Shown here piece by piece: positions 25,974 to 35,472 of a stretch of DNA of 64,000 nucleotides. Source of the DNA: Maricaulis maris (GTDB lineage: Bacteria; Pseudomonadota; Alphaproteobacteria; Caulobacterales; Maricaulaceae); the NCBI RefSeq assembly GCF_003634045.1, contig NZ_RBIM01000005.1:334193-398192 (forward strand). Reading direction: 5' to 3'. Every line of letters begins with the position of its first letter. Position 1 is the first letter of the stretch. Made by a program: the position numbers and the translations under genes. The notes beneath the pieces are model-generated. The model saw nothing but the letters and a program-made list of their open reading frames with translations. It did no database searches and was not told the origin of the DNA.

Positions 25974-28067
25974 ATGAGCGTCACCACCAAGCCGATCTGG
26001 GCCAGCCTGATCCTGGCTGCCACCTTGGCCGCCTGTAGCCAACCGACCGAAACCGGCCCGGCCGGCGCCGATGCGGTGTCGGGCACAGCAACAAGCGAGA
26101 GCGCCCCGGAAGCCGGGCGCTTCACCATCCTGGTCGGCGGAACCGAGATCGGCGCCCTGGAGATTTTGCCCTCCGAAGACGGCTATGCGGTCGAGTACGA
26201 ATACCGCAATAACGGCCGCGGCCCGACCATCACCGAAAGCATCGCGCTGGACGAGGCCGGCCTGCCGGTCGACTGGACGATCTCCGGCGCTTCGACCTTC
26301 GGCAATCCGATTGACGAGAGCTATGCCTATGTCGACAGCGAGGCGCGCTGGCAGGACGCCACCGGCAGCGATCAGGCCTTGCCCGAGGGCGACGCCTTCT
26401 ATGTGCCGCAGGACGCCAGCCCCTATTGGCTCGCCATTGCAGCGCGGGCCCTGATGGCGCGCGACGACATGACGATCCCGGCCCTGCCCGGCGGCGAGCT
26501 GCGGTTGGCCGAGATCGATCAGCTCACGGTGAGCAATGGCGAAACAAGCCGCAATGTCACGACCTATGCCCTGTCCGGAACCAGCGAGAACCCGACCTAT
26601 TTCCTGATGGATGATCGCGCCTTTTTCGGCCTGATCACGCCGGGTTTTGCCATACTGGAAGCCGGGTATGAAGGTGAGGATGAGCGCTTGCGTGCCCTGG
26701 CCGCAGGCTATGGCGCGAGTCGTTTCTCCGAAATCCAGGCGCGGGTCGCGCATGACTATGACGGGCCGGTGCGCATCCGCAATGTCCGCGTTTTTGATCC
26801 ACAGACACTGAGCCTGGGCGAGCCGGTTTCGGTGGTTGTCGAGGGCGAGCACATCACCGCGATCGATACGCTGGATGTGGCGACGCAGGCCGGTGAGACG
26901 GAGATTGACGGGGCCGGTGGATCGTTGATCCCGGGCCTGTTCGAAATGCATGCCCATATGGGCGAGACCAGCGCTTTCCTGAACATTGCCGCCGGTGTCA
27001 CCAGCGTTCGTGACATGGGCAATAACAATGCCGTTCTTGATGAGTTGATCGGACGGATCGAGGCGGGCGAAGTCGCCGGGCCGCGTGTCCACCGCAGCGG
27101 CTTCATCGAGGGGCGCAGCCCGTTCAGTTCCAATAACGGCATTCTCGTCGCCAGCGAGGAGGAGGCTGTGGCCGCCGTTGAGACCTATGCGGCGAGCGGC
27201 GATTTCATCCAGGTGAAAGTCTACAACTCGATGAATCCGGACTGGGTTCCGGCGGTTATCGAGGCGGCTCACGCCAATGGTCTGCGCGTTGCCGGCCATG
27301 TCCCGGCCTTCACCAATGCCAATTCGATGATCGCGGCCGGTTATGACGAGATGACCCATATCAACCAGATCATGCTGGGTTGGGTGCTCGAGGAGGGCGA
27401 GGATACGCGCTCCCTGCTGCGTCTCACCGCGTTGCGCCGCCTGCCGGCCCTCGATCTCAACAGTGAAGCGGTACAGGCAACCATTGCGGCGATGGCAGCC
27501 AATGGCACGGCGGTCGACCCGACCTATGCCATCCATGAAGCCCTGCTCCTGTCGCGCAATGGCGAGGTCTCGCCGGGCGTGGTCGACTATATCGACAATA
27601 TGCCGGTCGATACCCAGCGCGGCGCCCGCAGTGCCTGGGCCGATATCGCGACGCCCGAGGATGATGCCAATTATCGCGGCGCGTTCGACCAGATCACCGA
27701 AACCCTGAGGATGATGCGCGAGGCCGGTATCTTCATCGTGCCGGGCACCGATCTGGGTGGGTCTTTCGCCTATCACCGTGAACTGGAACTCTATCAGAAT
27801 ATCGGCATGACCCCGGCCGAGATCATCGCCTGGGGTGGTCATGGCATGGCCGAATATCTCGGCGTCGATGACGAACTCGGCACGATTGCACCGGGCATGC
27901 TGGCTGACTTCTTCCTGGTCCCGGGCGATCCGACCGTCGATTTCAGGGAGCTCAAGACGATCGCGCTCGTCTCTGCCAATGGGGTCTTCTACTATCCGAC
28001 GGAGATTTATCCGGAATTCGGGATCCAGCCATTCACGGACCTGCCGGCCATTTCGCAGCCGCGCTAG
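25974..28067 (+). CDS. Exported lipoprotein amidohydrolase (metal-dependent, PF01979-like)
   Basis: 697 residues. Lipoprotein signal MSVTTKPIWASLILAATLAAC with Cys at 21. Residues about 40-260 form an N-terminal region of unknown type, rich in beta-strand-like sequence. The amidohydrolase barrel starts with VRIRNVRVFDPQTLSL and has the metal motif EMHAHMG near 325, a likely carboxylated lysine in IQVKVYNSM, metal histidines in GHVPAF and MTHINQ, and the aspartate in PGTDLGG. Such enzymes hydrolyse amide, imide or related bonds, often in peptides. GGGGGAG precedes the ATG. The start is 80 bp after the hydratase gene, so read-through is possible, but no operator lies in front and a link to uronates is not supported. 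Confidence 0.85.
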   Translation: MSVTTKPIWASLILAATLAACSQPTETGPAGADAVSGTATSESAPEAGRFTILVGGTEIGALEILPSEDGYAVEYEYRNNGRGPTITESIALDEAGLPVDWTISGASTFGNPIDESYAYVDSEARWQDATGSDQALPEGDAFYVPQDASPYWLAIAARALMARDDMTIPALPGGELRLAEIDQLTVSNGETSRNVTTYALSGTSENPTYFLMDDRAFFGLITPGFAILEAGYEGEDERLRALAAGYGASRFSEIQARVAHDYDGPVRIRNVRVFDPQTLSLGEPVSVVVEGEHITAIDTLDVATQAGETEIDGAGGSLIPGLFEMHAHMGETSAFLNIAAGVTSVRDMGNNNAVLDELIGRIEAGEVAGPRVHRSGFIEGRSPFSSNNGILVASEEEAVAAVETYAASGDFIQVKVYNSMNPDWVPAVIEAAHANGLRVAGHVPAFTNANSMIAAGYDEMTHINQIMLGWVLEEGEDTRSLLRLTALRRLPALDLNSEAVQATIAAMAANGTAVDPTYAIHEALLLSRNGEVSPGVVDYIDNMPVDTQRGARSAWADIATPEDDANYRGAFDQITETLRMMREAGIFIVPGTDLGGSFAYHRELELYQNIGMTPAEIIAWGGHGMAEYLGVDDELGTIAPGMLADFFLVPGDPTVDFRELKTIALVSANGVFYYPTEIYPEFGIQPFTDLPAISQPR

Positions 28068-28123
28068 GATCAGGCTTGCCGTGTCGGTCCGGTGTCGGGA
28101 ATCATCGGGCCGGGAGGGGTGTG

Positions 28124-29002
28124 ATGCCTGTGATCGAAACTGCCCGACTGTCTCGCCGGACCCTGCTCGCGCAGGCCGGCGCGGTCGCCCTTGGTGCCTG
28201 CCAGCCGCTCACCGGTTGCGCGCCGGTGCGCGCCGGCTTGCAGCTTTACTCGGTGCGCGAGGCCATGGCCGTTTCGGTGCCGCCGACCCTGGAGCGGGTT
28301 GCGGGGATGGGCTATGGCGCCGTTGAATTCGCGGGCTATTTCGATCAGGCGCCGGCCGGGATTGCCAGCCTTCTTGCGGCGACCGGACTTGTCTCGCCCA
28401 GCGCCCATGTCGATGCCCGCCAAGCCCGCAATGATCCGGCCCGCATCGTCGCGGCCGGCGCCGAAGCCGGGCATGATTATCTGGTGATCGCCTGGATCCC
28501 GCCGCAGGACCGGACCTCGCTGTCGGACTGGCAGGCCTGGGCCGATGTCCTCAACCGGTTCGGCGAGGCGTGCAGCCTGGCAGGGTTGCGATGTGCCTAC
28601 CATAATCATGATTTCGAGTTTGCCGACGCAGCCGGTACGGACGCCCCATCCGGGCAAACGCCATGGGCCGTCCTTCAGGCGCGGTGTGACCCCGCTTTGG
28701 TATCCTTCGAAATCGACACTTATTGGGCTCAACTGGCTGGACAGGACCCGGCGGCCCTGGTCGCACAGGCGCCGGATCGTTTCCCGCTTTGCCATATCAA
28801 GGATTATCATCCGGACGGCGCCATGGCCGGGCTCGGCGATGGCGTTGCCGATTTCGCACCGGTTTTTGCCGCGCGCGGTGCTGATGGTTTTGTCCAGTGC
28901 TATGCCGAACTCGACAATCCGGCATCACCTTTCGGCTTCGCGGCGACGGCGCGCGGCCGGCTGGAGGACTTGTTGCGGGCCAATCAGGCTTGCCCGGTGT
29001 GA
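28124..29002 (+). CDS. Sugar phosphate isomerase/epimerase-family (xylose isomerase-like TIM barrel) lipoprotein
   Basis: 292 residues. The N-terminus SRRTLLAQAGAVALGAC has twin arginines and a lipobox (Cys 26), indicating Tat export. The barrel has GLQLYSVREAM, YGAVEFAGYF, YHNHDFEF and SFEIDTYWA, the usual metal-ligand strands of the AP-endonuclease-2/xylose-isomerase superfamily. Exported members are frequent in polysaccharide-degrading bacteria; most are unassigned. GGGAGGGG precedes the ATG. It is 56 bp behind the amidohydrolase and 67 bp ahead of the MoxR-type operon. I cannot assign a substrate. Confidence 0.82.
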   Translation: MPVIETARLSRRTLLAQAGAVALGACQPLTGCAPVRAGLQLYSVREAMAVSVPPTLERVAGMGYGAVEFAGYFDQAPAGIASLLAATGLVSPSAHVDARQARNDPARIVAAGAEAGHDYLVIAWIPPQDRTSLSDWQAWADVLNRFGEACSLAGLRCAYHNHDFEFADAAGTDAPSGQTPWAVLQARCDPALVSFEIDTYWAQLAGQDPAALVAQAPDRFPLCHIKDYHPDGAMAGLGDGVADFAPVFAARGADGFVQCYAELDNPASPFGFAATARGRLEDLLRANQACPV

Positions 29003-29069
29003 CGGGGGTGACTAACCTTCCCTCCGGCTGCTTTGGCGGCTGTGTGCAACCTCTCGGAGTTTGTGTTTG

Positions 29070-29846
29070 ATGGCGTCTTCGCCCCGCCCCGATACGGCGT
29101 CGCGAACAGCATCCCGGCTGCGACCCTGGTTGTGGCTCCTGGCGGTCGTCGGCTTGACCGTATTGGCGATGTGGACGTGGCAGATGCTGGCAGGGCCATC
29201 GACCGAGGGCGCCGCCGCGCTGACCGGTGATTATGCGGATCTCGCGCGGTCGCGGGGTCTGCAGGTGGAGCTTGATTATCTGGATGCCGAGGCGGATTGG
29301 CGCGCGCTCGCAGACCTGCCCGATCCGTCCGACGACATCGGCATGTCCTTCCCCTGGCTCGCGGGCCTGACCATGGTGATGGTGATCAAGTGGGTGGTGA
29401 TCGGGCTGGCGGTCGGGGTCCTCGCCTACATTGTTTATCTCGCCATTCGTCACGGGGCCGGCTTGCGGGTCGCCACGCGCCAGGTTGCGGCGGTCGGTGA
29501 CCATGACGGTCCGGGCAAGGGCGGCCTGCCGGCCGGGGAATTGCCGCTCTTGAGCCTTGAGGAGATCGCCAGGCTCGCCGATGCGGCCAAGGCGCTGGGC
29601 GCCTTGCAACGCCTGGTTCTGGTGGCCGCGGCCGAGGCCACCGGCTCCGTCCTCCGTCGCAGCGAGACGGCCCGGGAAGCACTGCGCCGCCTGCCACGCG
29701 ACTGGGGTCATTACGACAAGGTGGCGCGCCTGGTGCAGATCGCCGAACAGGTCCGCTATGCCGGACGCCCGATCGAACAGGATGGCTTGGACGGACTCAT
29801 CGCCGACGCCCGGCTGGTTCTCGGTGCCAGGGTGGCGGTGTCATGA
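29070..29846 (+). CDS. Two-helix membrane protein, DUF4129-like, first gene of the MoxR operon
   Basis: 258 residues. A membrane helix near residues 18-38 (WLWLLAVVGLTVLAMWTW), an acidic outer segment of about 50 residues, a second helix near 93-122, and a charged, helix-rich cytoplasmic tail ending the protein. This layout resembles DUF4129 proteins found beside MoxR ATPases, but the similarity I can see is weak. GGAG 10 bp before the ATG at 29070 favours it over the upstream TTG at 29061. The stop overlaps the next start (ATGA). Role unknown; a membrane anchor or adaptor for the MoxR machine is likely. Confidence 0.7.
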   Translation: MASSPRPDTASRTASRLRPWLWLLAVVGLTVLAMWTWQMLAGPSTEGAAALTGDYADLARSRGLQVELDYLDAEADWRALADLPDPSDDIGMSFPWLAGLTMVMVIKWVVIGLAVGVLAYIVYLAIRHGAGLRVATRQVAAVGDHDGPGKGGLPAGELPLLSLEEIARLADAAKALGALQRLVLVAAAEATGSVLRRSETAREALRRLPRDWGHYDKVARLVQIAEQVRYAGRPIEQDGLDGLIADARLVLGARVAVS

Positions 29847-31279
29847 CGGGCGCCGGGGGGCAACGCAATGTCGTCAACTGGCTCGCCCTTGGCCTGCTCG
29901 CAGCGGTGACTGTCACGGCGGCCTGGATGCTCGCGCGTCAGGACCGTGCCCCGGCCTTGGAGCACAGCGCGCTTGGTTTTGATGGGCTGGCTGTCTGGTT
30001 GGCGCTAGATGGCATGGATACGCGTCGCTTTCTGGGGCGGGGACCGTTGTCCGGCGATGGTGTCGGACTGCGCATCCTGCCGCTCTATGATACCGATCTG
30101 GACACTGTCAGCGGCCGCAATTTCGAGCCTGAGGGCGCTTATCTCACCGACACCCAGCGCAACATGTTTCGCCATGTCGTCACGATGAAAGCGGATACAT
30201 TGCCGACCCTGGTCGTTCTGCCGAAATGGCGCGACGGGGTCCGCCTGGTGGGCGTGACGCACCCGGAATTCCTGATTGCCCGGGAGCGCGGCGCGGCAGA
30301 TCCGGTTGCATCGGAGGTTGATGCTGCCGATGCCGACACTGCGGATGCTGGTGCAGACGCCGCCGAAGCGGACACTGCGGCTTCTGACCCATCGCCCGAC
30401 GAAGCGTCGCAAACCCGTTTTGGCCGGCCCGACACCGACGAAGACCGTCACTCGCAACCGGTGACCTACGTCGAGCCCGAATTGCTGGCGATTGGGGACA
30501 CAGGCTGGGAAACCCTTGACGTGTCGGGCTTCGCCGACGGCATGGCGCGGCTCTACGCACCGCAATGGATGACCCTGCCGGAGGGCTGTGAGGCCCTGAT
30601 CGGCGTGCCCGAGCGCGCTTTGCTTGGCCGCTGCGAGTTTGACGACCTGTCCTATTGGGTGCTGTCAGATCCCGACCTCCTGAACAATCACGGCCTCACC
30701 CAGGCCGGCAATGCGGATCTGGCGCGCCAGCTGGTGCGGCGTCTGGCCGATGGCGGTGACGTGCTGGTCGACTATTCCACCGCGGTTTTCCTCACTGCCA
30801 CGCCGGATGAGCATCAGCGCAGCTGGGCCGATATGGCCCGCATGTTCGAGCCGCCCTTCACCTGGCTCTGGCTGGCCGGTGGCGGCCTGCTCGTCCTGCT
30901 CCTGTGGCGCGCCGGGCTGCGCGGCCGCCCGTTGATCGCCGTGTTTGAGCATGGCCATGGTGCCGCCCGCCAGGTGGCCCTGCGTGCCCAAGCCCGCCTG
31001 ATGCGCAACGCCCAAGCCGATGGCGCCCTGATCCGCACCCTGGTCGCCAATCGCCGGCAAGCGCTCGCCGAGGCCTGGCTGGGCCGTGAACGCCGTACTG
31101 GCCACGCCTTCCAGCGCACCGTTGCGCTCCTGCGTCTGAAGGACCGGGAACTGGCGGCGCGCCTCACTGATATCTTTGACCGCGCAGACGCACTGCCCGA
31201 CCGAATCCGCCAGGACGTGGCCATCGACGCGCTCGCCGATGTCGAACACGTCTACCAACAGGCCCTGGAGCTCGCATGA
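29843..31279 (+). CDS. DUF4350-like membrane protein
   Basis: 478 residues. One N-terminal helix ([20 protein letters not shown]) and a second near residues 333-352 ([19 protein letters not shown]) bracket a large, presumably periplasmic domain; the C-terminal 120 residues are cytoplasmic, charged and helical. The outer domain contains a low-complexity Asp/Ala-rich insert at about 150-190. DUF4350 proteins usually precede moxR in such operons and may present or sense the client at the membrane. Both ends overlap neighbours by ATGA. No enzymatic motif is seen. Confidence 0.75.
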   Translation: MTGAGGQRNVVNWLALGLLAAVTVTAAWMLARQDRAPALEHSALGFDGLAVWLALDGMDTRRFLGRGPLSGDGVGLRILPLYDTDLDTVSGRNFEPEGAYLTDTQRNMFRHVVTMKADTLPTLVVLPKWRDGVRLVGVTHPEFLIARERGAADPVASEVDAADADTADAGADAAEADTAASDPSPDEASQTRFGRPDTDEDRHSQPVTYVEPELLAIGDTGWETLDVSGFADGMARLYAPQWMTLPEGCEALIGVPERALLGRCEFDDLSYWVLSDPDLLNNHGLTQAGNADLARQLVRRLADGGDVLVDYSTAVFLTATPDEHQRSWADMARMFEPPFTWLWLAGGGLLVLLLWRAGLRGRPLIAVFEHGHGAARQVALRAQARLMRNAQADGALIRTLVANRRQALAEAWLGRERRTGHAFQRTVALLRLKDRELAARLTDIFDRADALPDRIRQDVAIDALADVEHVYQQALELA

Positions 31280-32238
31280 CCCTGACCCTCGAACAATTTG
31301 CCGAGCGCGCCGAGACGCTGCGCGCCGAAATCCGCAAGGCCGTCCACGGCCAGGATCATGTGATCGACCAATTGCTGACCGCGGTCTTCGCCCGCGGCCA
31401 TGTCCTGCTGGAAGGCCCGCCGGGAACGGCCAAGACCCTGCTCGCGCGCAGTTTTGCGTCGGCGCTCTCGCTTGATTTCGGACGGGTCCAGTTCACCCCG
31501 GACCTGATGCCGGGCGATGTCCTGGGCGCCAACCTGTTCGACTTCAGCTCGAACACATTCCGCCTGGTGCGTGGACCGGTCTTTACCGACATTCTGCTGG
31601 CCGACGAGATCAATCGTGCCCCGCCCAAGACCCAGGCGGCCCTGCTACAGGCGATGAATGAGCGCACGGTCACCATCGACGGTGTCGACCATCCCCTTGG
31701 CGGGCATTTCCATGTCATTGCCACCCAGAACCCGATCGAGCAGCAAGGCACCTATCCGTTGCCGGAAGCCCAGAATGACCGCTTCATGTTCAAGCTGGTC
31801 CTCGATTTTCCCGACCGTGAGGACGAGCTGGAAATCCTGCGACGCCACGCCTTGCAGCCGCTCGATTTCGACGCCCGTACGGCCGGGATCGAACGCGTGA
31901 TTTCCGGCGAGGATGTCAACGCTGCCCATGCCCTGGTCGACGCGATCCGGCTGGATGAGAAAATCCTGGCCTATATCCTCGACCTCGTTCGTGCGACCCG
32001 CACCGATGGCGATGTCCGCGAGGGCGCGTCTACCCGCGCCGCCGACACACTCGCTGCCGCCGTGCGGGCGAGTGCCGCCCTGGCGGGCCGCGACTATGCC
32101 ATTCCCGACGATGTCCAGGCGCTGATCCTGCCGACCTTGCGCCATCGCATCCAGCTCGGGCCGACGGCTGAAATCGAGGGGCGGACACCGGATGATGTGT
32201 TGAAGGCGATCCTGACGCGGATCGAGGTGCCGCGCTGA
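31276..32238 (+). CDS. MoxR-family AAA+ ATPase
   Basis: 320 residues. Walker A GPPGTAKT at 47-54, Walker B ILLADEIN with D110/E111, and the MoxR signature [18 protein letters not shown]. The C-terminal lid contains sensor-2-like basic residues. MoxR ATPases act as chaperones that load cofactors or assemble complexes together with VWA-domain partners; here the partner is the DUF58 protein encoded next. Start and stop overlap the neighbours by 4 and 1 bp. Cytoplasmic. Confidence 0.94.
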   Translation: MTLTLEQFAERAETLRAEIRKAVHGQDHVIDQLLTAVFARGHVLLEGPPGTAKTLLARSFASALSLDFGRVQFTPDLMPGDVLGANLFDFSSNTFRLVRGPVFTDILLADEINRAPPKTQAALLQAMNERTVTIDGVDHPLGGHFHVIATQNPIEQQGTYPLPEAQNDRFMFKLVLDFPDREDELEILRRHALQPLDFDARTAGIERVISGEDVNAAHALVDAIRLDEKILAYILDLVRATRTDGDVREGASTRAADTLAAAVRASAALAGRDYAIPDDVQALILPTLRHRIQLGPTAEIEGRTPDDVLKAILTRIEVPR

Positions 32239-33527
32239 TGCGACCAACACGGCGATTGCTGTGGGCGGCCCTGATCGCCCTCGGGCTGACCGGTCTGCTG
32301 CTGCCCTTTGCGGCCGGTGATGGTAGCCTGCTCGCCATGCCGTGGATCGCGCTGGGCTCGCTGATGGCGGTCGATCTGGCGGGCAGTGTCCATCGCCGCC
32401 GGCATCTGGAGCTGGAGGGGCCGGATGCGGTGTTCGCCGGTCAGACCGCTGTCTTCCGGCTGCATATTCTCCCGTCGGCACCGCCGGGAATGGTGGCGCA
32501 TTTTGATTGGCCGGACGGCTTGTCCGGGCCTGCCAAGTTGAGTGCCGGGAGCGGTGAGCGTGTGCTCGACCTGCCGTTGGAAGGCCGGGTCCGCGGCGCC
32601 TGGCCACTCGGACATGTCTGGCTCAACTGGCCGTCCCGCTTTGGCTTTTTCGACTTTATTCCACGGAGCGAGCTGGGCCGGTCGGTGACCATCCTGCCGG
32701 ATATCCGCCCGGTGACCCAGGGCCAGATCGATCTCGCCGTGCGCACCAGCATGCACGGGCAAAAGGAGTCTTTCGCCGAAGGTGAGGGGTCGGAATTCCA
32801 CCAGCTGCGCGAATACGTGCCCGGCGACAGCCTGCGCCGCGTCGACTGGAAACGCTCGGCCCGGCAGCGCCGCATGTTGTCCAAGGAGACGCGCGCCGAA
32901 CGCAATCACAACATCATCATCGCGCTCGACCATGGCTATCTCATGCGCGAGGTGATCGATGGCCTGCCCAAGATCGACCACGCCATCAATGCCGCGCTCG
33001 CGACCGCCTGGGCCGCGGCGGTCGGTGGCGACCGGGTCGGCCTCTATACATATCACGCGCGCCCGCACAGCTGGATGCCGCCGGAACCGGGTCGCCAGAT
33101 ATTCCCCAAACTGCGCCGGGCGCTCGCCGAGCTGAGCTATGAAAGCGCCGAGAGCAATCCGACCCTGGCGCTGGCGACCCTGCAGACCCGCCTGCGCCGT
33201 CGCAGCTTGGTGATCATCTTCTCCGACTTCGTCGACACCACCACGTCGGAACTCATGGTCGAGCATCTCGGTCGCCTGTCACGCGATCACCTGGTCATCT
33301 TCATTGCGCTGCGCGACCCGGCCACCGAGGACCAGGCACGCCAGCCGGTTGCATCGCTGGATATCGCCGCCGAGTCGGTCTCGGCCGCCGACATTCTTCG
33401 GGACCGCCGCATCGTCATCGAACGCCTTGGCCAGCTCGGTGTCATGGTGCTCGATGTCCGGCCCGACCAGCTGACCCCGAGACTGGTATCGACCTATCTC
33501 GATCTCAAGGCGCGAGAGGTCGCATGA
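32238..33527 (+). CDS. DUF58 (VWA-like) protein, MoxR partner
   Basis: 429 residues. Two hydrophobic stretches at the N-terminus (about 4-40) anchor it. The DUF58 core carries EFHQLREYVPGDSLRRVDWK near 190, the family hallmark, followed by a VWA-like domain with IIIALDHGYLM and VIIFSDFVDTTTSE. In other bacteria DUF58 proteins are encoded beside MoxR, and the pair is thought to form an ATPase-adaptor complex. It shares its first base with the moxR stop region and overlaps the SpoIIM-like start by 4 bp. Confidence 0.92.
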   Translation: MRPTRRLLWAALIALGLTGLLLPFAAGDGSLLAMPWIALGSLMAVDLAGSVHRRRHLELEGPDAVFAGQTAVFRLHILPSAPPGMVAHFDWPDGLSGPAKLSAGSGERVLDLPLEGRVRGAWPLGHVWLNWPSRFGFFDFIPRSELGRSVTILPDIRPVTQGQIDLAVRTSMHGQKESFAEGEGSEFHQLREYVPGDSLRRVDWKRSARQRRMLSKETRAERNHNIIIALDHGYLMREVIDGLPKIDHAINAALATAWAAAVGGDRVGLYTYHARPHSWMPPEPGRQIFPKLRRALAELSYESAESNPTLALATLQTRLRRRSLVIIFSDFVDTTTSELMVEHLGRLSRDHLVIFIALRDPATEDQARQPVASLDIAAESVSAADILRDRRIVIERLGQLGVMVLDVRPDQLTPRLVSTYLDLKAREVA

Positions 33528-34525
33528 GCGAGGTCCAACCGATCCGGTCAACCCGTTTCCGGGCCGAGCGCGAAGCCGATTGGCGGGCGCTTGAGGTCTT
33601 GATCAAACGGGTCGAAAGCCGGGGCAGCCACCGGCTCAGTTTCGACGAGTCGCGCGCGCTGGCCGAACTCTACCGCAAGGCGGCGACGTCATTGTCGGTG
33701 GCGCGCGATATCTCCCTCGACAAGAATCTGCTGATCTATCTGGAATCGCTGGTCGCACGAGCCTTCCTGTCGGTCTATGCGCCGCAGGACAGCCTGTCCG
33801 GCGTGGTCGGTCGCTTCTTCGGCGGTTCGGCATCGGCGGCGGTCCGGCGCTCGGGCGGGGTCATATTGATGGCCTTTCTCGCCCTCTTCTTGGGCAGCTG
33901 GGTCGCTGCCAGCCTGTTCGCGCAAGACCCGGCTTGGTTCTACACATTCGTGCCCGGCGAACTGGCTGGCGAACGCGGACCGGGTGCCAGCACCGAGACC
34001 TTGCGGGCCGGCCTGTTCTCCACTGAAGCCAATCTGATCGGCCAGCTGGGCGTGTTTGCCGCCTCGCTGTTCTCGCACAACACACGGGTGGCCCTCTTCT
34101 CCTTCGCGCTGGGGGTCTTTGCCTGTGTTCCGAGCTTGTTGCTGACCATCTATAACGGCCTCATCCTTGGCGCCTTCTGGGGGCTTTATGCGGATCGCGG
34201 CCTGGCGCTGGAATTGTTTGGCTGGCTCTCGATCCACGGCGTGACCGAATTGTCGGCCCTTGCCCTGGCGGCGGCCGGCGGCTTCCGGCTCGGCCTGGCG
34301 CTGTTGTTTCCCGGCAGCATGACCCGCAAGGACTCGCTGCGGATGGCATCCAAGGATGCCGTCAAGCTGGCCCTGATTGCCTCGCTGATGCTGTTGGTCG
34401 CCGGATTGCTGGAAGGCTTTGCCCGGCAATTGGTCACCGACACGACGTTACGGATCCTCATCGGCTGGGGGATTGGCGTCCTGTGGCTGGCCTGGTTTCT
34501 GCTGGCGCGCCGGAGGACGGGCTGA
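33524..34525 (+). CDS. SpoIIM/DUF95-family integral membrane protein
   Basis: 333 residues. A charged cytoplasmic N-terminal region of about 105 residues is followed by about five or six membrane helices; YNGLILGAFWGLYADRGLAL and SIHGVTELSALALAAAGGFRLG match the SpoIIM (DUF95) family. In sporulating bacteria SpoIIM takes part in peptidoglycan remodelling at the engulfing membrane; in non-sporulating bacteria this family recurs next to RDD proteins and MoxR genes with unknown function. It overlaps both neighbours. Confidence 0.87.
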   Translation: MSEVQPIRSTRFRAEREADWRALEVLIKRVESRGSHRLSFDESRALAELYRKAATSLSVARDISLDKNLLIYLESLVARAFLSVYAPQDSLSGVVGRFFGGSASAAVRRSGGVILMAFLALFLGSWVAASLFAQDPAWFYTFVPGELAGERGPGASTETLRAGLFSTEANLIGQLGVFAASLFSHNTRVALFSFALGVFACVPSLLLTIYNGLILGAFWGLYADRGLALELFGWLSIHGVTELSALALAAAGGFRLGLALLFPGSMTRKDSLRMASKDAVKLALIASLMLLVAGLLEGFARQLVTDTTLRILIGWGIGVLWLAWFLLARRRTG

Positions 34526-35436
34526 TGGCGCACACGGAAACGCCGGCGCAGATCGCCCGCCGTCTCGAAAAGAGTCGCCGCTGGTTCGATCTCATTCCGC
34601 CGGAAGGGGTGCCGATCCGTTTCGAAGTGGCGGGTCTGGCAGGCCGTTTCGGGGCGCAATTGCTGGATATCCTGATCACGGTCGTGGTCATGATGGCGAT
34701 CATCATCGTGCTGGCCTTCCTGCCCTTCGACATCGCGCCCGTTGTCAATTCGCTCGCCGCGATCCTGATGCTGATGATCCGGGCGCCCTATTACATCCTC
34801 ACCGAATTGTTCTGGAATGGTCAGACCATCGGCAAGCGGGCCACCGGGCTGCGCGTTCTCGGCGCCGACGGGCGCGGCCTGACCACCCATGCGGTGGTCG
34901 CGCGTAATCTGATGAAGGAGGTCGAGATCTTCATGCCGGGCACCTTGCTGCTGGTCTCCGGCGGTCTGGGTCTGTTCTGGAACCTGGTCTTGTTGCTGTG
35001 GATCGTGGTTGTCCTGATCGTGCCACTGGCCAGCAAGAAGCGGCAGCGCCTGGGCGATCTGATCGCCAACACCTATGTCATGGTGCGGCCGAAATCGGTG
35101 CTCCTGCCCGACCTATCGACCTCAGTATCCCCAAATGTTTTCGACTTCACGCCGGCCCAGCTGGAACATTATGGGCGGTTCGAACTGCAGACGCTGGAAA
35201 GCCTGCTGCGCACCGAGGCCAAGACACGCGGCTCGGATGCGCGCCGTCGCGACAGCCTGATCCAGGTCGCGGCCCAGATCCGTCGCAAGATCGGTTATGA
35301 AGAACCGGTCCCGGATAGCCGGGTGGCGGAGTTCCTGCACGCTTTCTATACGGCGCAGCGGGCCTTCCTCGAACAGAAGCGCATTTTTGGTGATGTCCGC
35401 GACGACAAGCATCATCGTGACATGGACACAGGCTAG
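34525..35436 (+). CDS. RDD-family membrane protein
   Basis: 303 residues. The RDD domain covers about 25-190: RFEVAGLAGRFGAQLLDILI with the conserved arginine and aspartate, GQTIGKRATGLRVLGADGRG, and KKRQRLGDLIANTYVMVR. A cytoplasmic C-terminal extension of about 110 residues is predicted to be helical. RDD proteins are small membrane proteins, some linked to ion transport; function here is unknown. The start at 34525 follows GGAGGACGG and overlaps the spoIIM-like stop (TGATG). Confidence 0.9.
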   Translation: MAHTETPAQIARRLEKSRRWFDLIPPEGVPIRFEVAGLAGRFGAQLLDILITVVVMMAIIIVLAFLPFDIAPVVNSLAAILMLMIRAPYYILTELFWNGQTIGKRATGLRVLGADGRGLTTHAVVARNLMKEVEIFMPGTLLLVSGGLGLFWNLVLLLWIVVVLIVPLASKKRQRLGDLIANTYVMVRPKSVLLPDLSTSVSPNVFDFTPAQLEHYGRFELQTLESLLRTEAKTRGSDARRRDSLIQVAAQIRRKIGYEEPVPDSRVAEFLHAFYTAQRAFLEQKRIFGDVRDDKHHRDMDTG

Positions 35437-35472
35437 TCATTCAATCGTTTAAGACGCCACAAGGGGGGCAAT

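Noticed and set aside
26992..27001. GCCGGTGTCA inside the amidohydrolase gene as an operator
   Set aside because: Core mismatched, no palindromic flank, and it lies deep in coding sequence.
25935..27842. 635-codon minus-strand frame over the amidohydrolase
   Set aside because: Shadow of a well-supported coding sequence on the other strand with a clear ribosome binding site and motifs.
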